This document shows positions 61,572 to 64,000 of a DNA stretch of 64,000 bases, in pieces. Position 1 is the stretch's first letter. Each line of letters begins with the position of its first letter. Made by a program: the position numbers and the translations under genes. The notes under the pieces are model-generated. The model did no database searches, was not told where the DNA came from, and worked only from the letters and a program-made list of their open reading frames with translations. Source of the DNA: Williamsia sp. 1135 (GTDB taxonomy: Bacteria; Actinomycetota; Actinomycetes; Mycobacteriales; Mycobacteriaceae); the NCBI RefSeq assembly GCF_002095395.1, contig NZ_MJEI01000106.1, positions 186,001 to 250,000 of the forward strand, given 5' to 3'.

Positions 61572-62456
61572 TCAGCTTTGGCGAATGGTCCCGATGTCAG
61601 GCGTCGTCTTTTCTTCGGAGATCGCCCAACTGGCAAGAACATTGATGGCTTGCCGCGAACTGGTGCCGGGCTCGGTCGTGTACACGAACAACGTTTGCTC
61701 GGGATCGTCCGGCAGGGTGAGCGTCTCGTATTCGACCGTCAGTTCGCCGACCACCGGATGTCGCAGCCGTTTCGACCCGTAGGTGCGTTGATACACCCGA
61801 TGCTGTGACCACCACTGACGGAAATCGTCACTCTTGTCGATCAAGTCATCGACCAGTGCTCGGGTGGCTCGATCATCCGGATCATGTCCGACCTCCAACC
61901 GAAGGCTCTCCACGGCTGCACGTGCCTGGATCTCCCAATCGAGGAACAGATTTCGCGGTTCGTCACCGAGGAACATCCACCTGGCGTAGTTGCGGTCGCG
62001 AGGCAGAAATTGATCGAAATCGGCGAACAGTGCACGGGACATCCGGTTGGTGGCGAGTATGTCCGATCTCCTGCCGAGGATGAGAGCCGGCTGGTTTTCG
62101 AGAGCATCGAGAAACTGGTAGAGCCCGGGGCGGACTCGCTGCACGGGTGCGGCACGACGTGGGGCGGACGCCGACCGGCGGCCGATCAGGTTTCCCAGAT
62201 GAGCTCGACCGGCGCTGTCGAGGTCAAGCGCCCGCGCAATCGCGTCGACGACCCCCGTCGACGGAGTGATGCGCCTGCCTTGCTCCAGCCGCGTGTAATA
62301 GTCGGTCGACACCCCGGCCAGCAGGGCAACCTCTTCGCGACGCAGACCTGGCACCCGACGCACCCGCCCGTCGGCGGGAAGACCCGCCCGGGACGGGTCG
62401 ACCTGGCTTCTCGCCCGCCGTAGGAAATCGGCGAGTTCACGATTGACCTCACTCAC
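61572..62456 (-). CDS. XRE-family regulator with MmyB-like ligand domain
   Basis: 294 aa from GTG 62456; an upstream GTG at 62483 is possible. Helix-turn-helix: PGLRREEVALLAGVSTDYYTRLEQGR, then a domain starting near residue 105 (ALILGRRSDILATNRMSRALFADF) typical of MmyB-like ligand-binding regulators. Divergent from the SDR gene, 179 nt apart, so likely its repressor. Confidence 0.9.
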   Translation of the reverse strand: MSEVNRELADFLRRARSQVDPSRAGLPADGRVRRVPGLRREEVALLAGVSTDYYTRLEQGRRITPSTGVVDAIARALDLDSAGRAHLGNLIGRRSASAPRRAAPVQRVRPGLYQFLDALENQPALILGRRSDILATNRMSRALFADFDQFLPRDRNYARWMFLGDEPRNLFLDWEIQARAAVESLRLEVGHDPDDRATRALVDDLIDKSDDFRQWWSQHRVYQRTYGSKRLRHPVVGELTVEYETLTLPDDPEQTLFVYTTEPGTSSRQAINVLASWAISEEKTTPDIGTIRQS

Positions 62457-62635
62457 CCATTCATCATGGCGCACCGGGCTCACCGCAACCTGGGTCGCGG
62501 AGTCCTACGTTCCCCGATCCCAGGTCGGGCAGGGCCGGATATGCACTCCGCAGCGGCCGCGGCGGCATCAAGACTGGAATCACCGGCCGAAACGCCACAG
62601 GGTTTTTCGGCACCCCACACAAGGAGTGAACAGAC

Positions 62636-63487
62636 ATGACTGCCGCCACCCCCACCACCTGGTTCGTCACCGGCACCTCTCGAGGTCTCGGACTGGAACT
62701 GGTCAAGCAACTACTCGAACGAGGCGACAACGTCGCCGCCACGACCCGTTCGACCGACCGGCTTCGTGCCGCTCTGGATGGAGTCGACACCGACCGCCTC
62801 CTGGCGCTGGCCGTGGATCTGGCGAGCGCCGACGACGTAGACGCAGCGGTGCGACAGACAACCGACCGCTTCGGCGGGCTCGACGTCGTGGTGAACAATG
62901 CCGGGTACGGCTACCTCGCGGCCGTCGAAGAGACGACGGACGCCGCCGCACGCCAGATGTTCGATGTCCAGATCTTCGGGCTGTGGAATGTACTGCGGGC
63001 GGTCTTGCCGATCTTCCGTTCCCGGCAGAGCGGTCACATCATCAATGTCTCCTCGGTGCTCGGCCTGACGGCGATGCCGGGCTGGGGCCTGTACTGTGCC
63101 GGAAAGTTCGCACTCGAGGGCCTCAGCGAGTCACTGGCAGCAGAGGTTTCAGAGTTCGGGGGCAAGGTCACGATTGTCGAGCCCGGTTACTTCCGGACCG
63201 ACTTCCTGACGACCGATTCTCTGGCTCTGCCCGAATCCATCACGGCGGGCTACGAATCGATCCGCGAGATGACGCAGAACCACCTCGATCTCCACGGCGG
63301 CCAGCTCGGCGACCCCGTCAAGGGAGCCGCTGCGATCATTGCGATCGCCGGCTCGACGGGTGGCCCATTGCGCCAACTGCTCGGGTCTGATTCCTACGCC
63401 TACGCCACCGCCAAGGTCGACGCGCTGGCCGCTGACTTCGAGACAGGCAAAGAACTCACCCTCACCACCGACCATCCCCAGCCATAA
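62636..63487 (+). CDS. Short-chain dehydrogenase/reductase
   Basis: 283 aa. Cofactor motif TGTSRGLG near residue 13, NNAGYG, and the catalytic Ser (NVSSVLG) and YCAGKFA (Tyr-x3-Lys). AAGGAG precedes ATG 62636 by 9 nt. The paired XRE regulator suggests induction by a small substrate; substrate unknown. Confidence 0.92.
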   Translation: MTAATPTTWFVTGTSRGLGLELVKQLLERGDNVAATTRSTDRLRAALDGVDTDRLLALAVDLASADDVDAAVRQTTDRFGGLDVVVNNAGYGYLAAVEETTDAAARQMFDVQIFGLWNVLRAVLPIFRSRQSGHIINVSSVLGLTAMPGWGLYCAGKFALEGLSESLAAEVSEFGGKVTIVEPGYFRTDFLTTDSLALPESITAGYESIREMTQNHLDLHGGQLGDPVKGAAAIIAIAGSTGGPLRQLLGSDSYAYATAKVDALAADFETGKELTLTTDHPQP

Positions 63488-63521
63488 GACTGTCCTTAAG
63501 GCCGACGCAGACGCAGGCTGA

Positions 63522-63588
63522 CCCCGAAAATGGTGGGTTCCGGCGATGCCCACCTGGGCGTTTGCTCGCCGAAACCCACCACTTTCGG
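63522..63588. repeat. Convergent-junction palindrome, copy C
   Basis: Arms 63522-63546 and 63566-63588 pair (AATGGTGGGTTCCGGCGA against TCGCCGAAACCCACCACT); the loop has GCCCACCTGGGC. It has the same orientation as copy B, and the two flank the XRE-SDR pair. It separates the convergent SDR and channel genes. Confidence 0.7.
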
Positions 63589-63598
63589 AGGTCGGGGG

Positions 63599-64000
63599 TC
63601 AGACGTTCTTGGTCACGGCGAACAGTAATCCGGCCAGGATGCCGCCGATCACCGGACCGACGACCGGGACCCACGCGTAGTTCCACTCGCGGCTGCCCTT
63701 GCCCTTGATCGGCATCAGGGCGTAGGCGATGCGCGGGGCGAGGTCGCGGGCCGGGTTGATGGCGTACCCGGTGGGACCACCGAGGCTGTTGCCGATGCCG
63801 ATGACGACGAATGCCACACCTGCATAGCCGAGTCCGGCGTTGCCGATGTCGAGCGTGTCACCGCTCCCGGAGATCGCGGGTGACTGCAGGATCCAGAAGA
63901 CTAGGACGAAGGTTCCGATCACCTCTGTGGTGACGTTCCAGAAGTAGCGCTTCACCTGCGGCCCCGTGCAGAAGATCCCGCGCGTGTCCTCCGGATGAGG
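63599..64000 (-). CDS. MIP-family glycerol/water channel, C-terminal part
   Basis: Open to the right-hand edge of the window, so the N-terminus is missing; 133 codons are visible. The second NPA box reads INPARD, whose Asp is typical of aquaglyceroporins (GlpF), and the segment preceding the GTG at 63955 (DTRGIFCTGP) resembles the GlpF loop with GxFxTGP. Three membrane helices are seen. Facilitates glycerol passage, by family. Confidence 0.88.
   Translation of the reverse strand, partial: PHPEDTRGIFCTGPQVKRYFWNVTTEVIGTFVLVFWILQSPAISGSGDTLDIGNAGLGYAGVAFVVIGIGNSLGGPTGYAINPARDLAPRIAYALMPIKGKGSREWNYAWVPVVGPVIGGILAGLLFAVTKNV

Overview
The window is a high-GC, gene-dense chromosomal segment from a mycolic-acid-containing actinobacterium (Mycobacteriales), most likely Gordonia or a close relative. 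The evidence is a type VII (ESX) substrate cluster, WhiB1, MtrAB-LpqB, SecA1, SigH/RshA, PdtaS, FasR, DesA3-type desaturases and an alkB-rubA1-rubA2-alkU alkane hydroxylase operon. The genus is an inference from gene content; no rRNA is present.

Layout. (1) 1-2647: tail of an ESX locus (PPE-like protein, EspG chaperone, two WXG100 proteins). (2) 2868-8406: cationic amino-acid permease, then alkB, two rubredoxins, the TetR regulator and sahH. (3) 8494-11676: a minus-strand block of three secreted or membrane NTF2-like proteins sharing a WxxC ending, plus tmk. (4) 11780-24642: mtrA-mtrB-lpqB, comF-like, long HPF, secA1, an Rv3235-like gene, a WS/DGAT acyltransferase with an altered active site, a DUF6912 protein and the desaturase electron-transfer reductase. 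(5) 24737-33736: DEAD-box helicase, two tandem DesA3-type desaturases, rsgA-aroA, a lipoprotein, an SRAP (HMCES/YedK) protein and a DUF5313 protein. (6) 33747-39278: quinone oxidoreductase with a divergent HxlR regulator, YbaK, sigH-rshA, a 24-codon bL37 ribosomal protein gene, a biotinyl-domain protein, the PdtaS kinase and whiB1. (7) 39547-51267: lipid kinase, membrane protein, histidine phosphatase, ParA-like ATPase, PQQ-like membrane protein, rhlE helicase, ferritin-like protein, DUF3107 protein, fasR, DUF3152 metalloprotease-like protein, moeZ and a TIGR02569 protein. (8) 51469-61326: a complete nitrate/nitrite assimilation operon (narK, nitrate reductase, FAD/[2Fe-2S] partner, nirB, nirD, nnaR, sirohydrochlorin chelatase). 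(9) 61572-64000: an XRE regulator and SDR pair and the C-terminal half of a glycerol/water channel.

From remembered gene order, about 2.9-51.3 kb is collinear with M. tuberculosis Rv3253c back to Rv3205c. The main breaks are the inverted block around tmk, the helicase between the reductase and desaturase genes, the desaturase duplication and the nitrate operon after the Rv3205c homologue.

How the genes connect. AlkB, the rubredoxins and the reductase/desaturase pair serve alkane and fatty-acid oxidation and desaturation, and the reductase and first desaturase share a palindromic operator. MtrAB-LpqB, SecA1 and the ESX genes concern the envelope and secretion. SigH/RshA and WhiB1 respond to redox or nitric oxide. 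Several convergent gene ends are separated by long palindromes. Three are clear copies of one repeat sequence and two have a different sequence but a similar layout; all probably act as two-way terminators.
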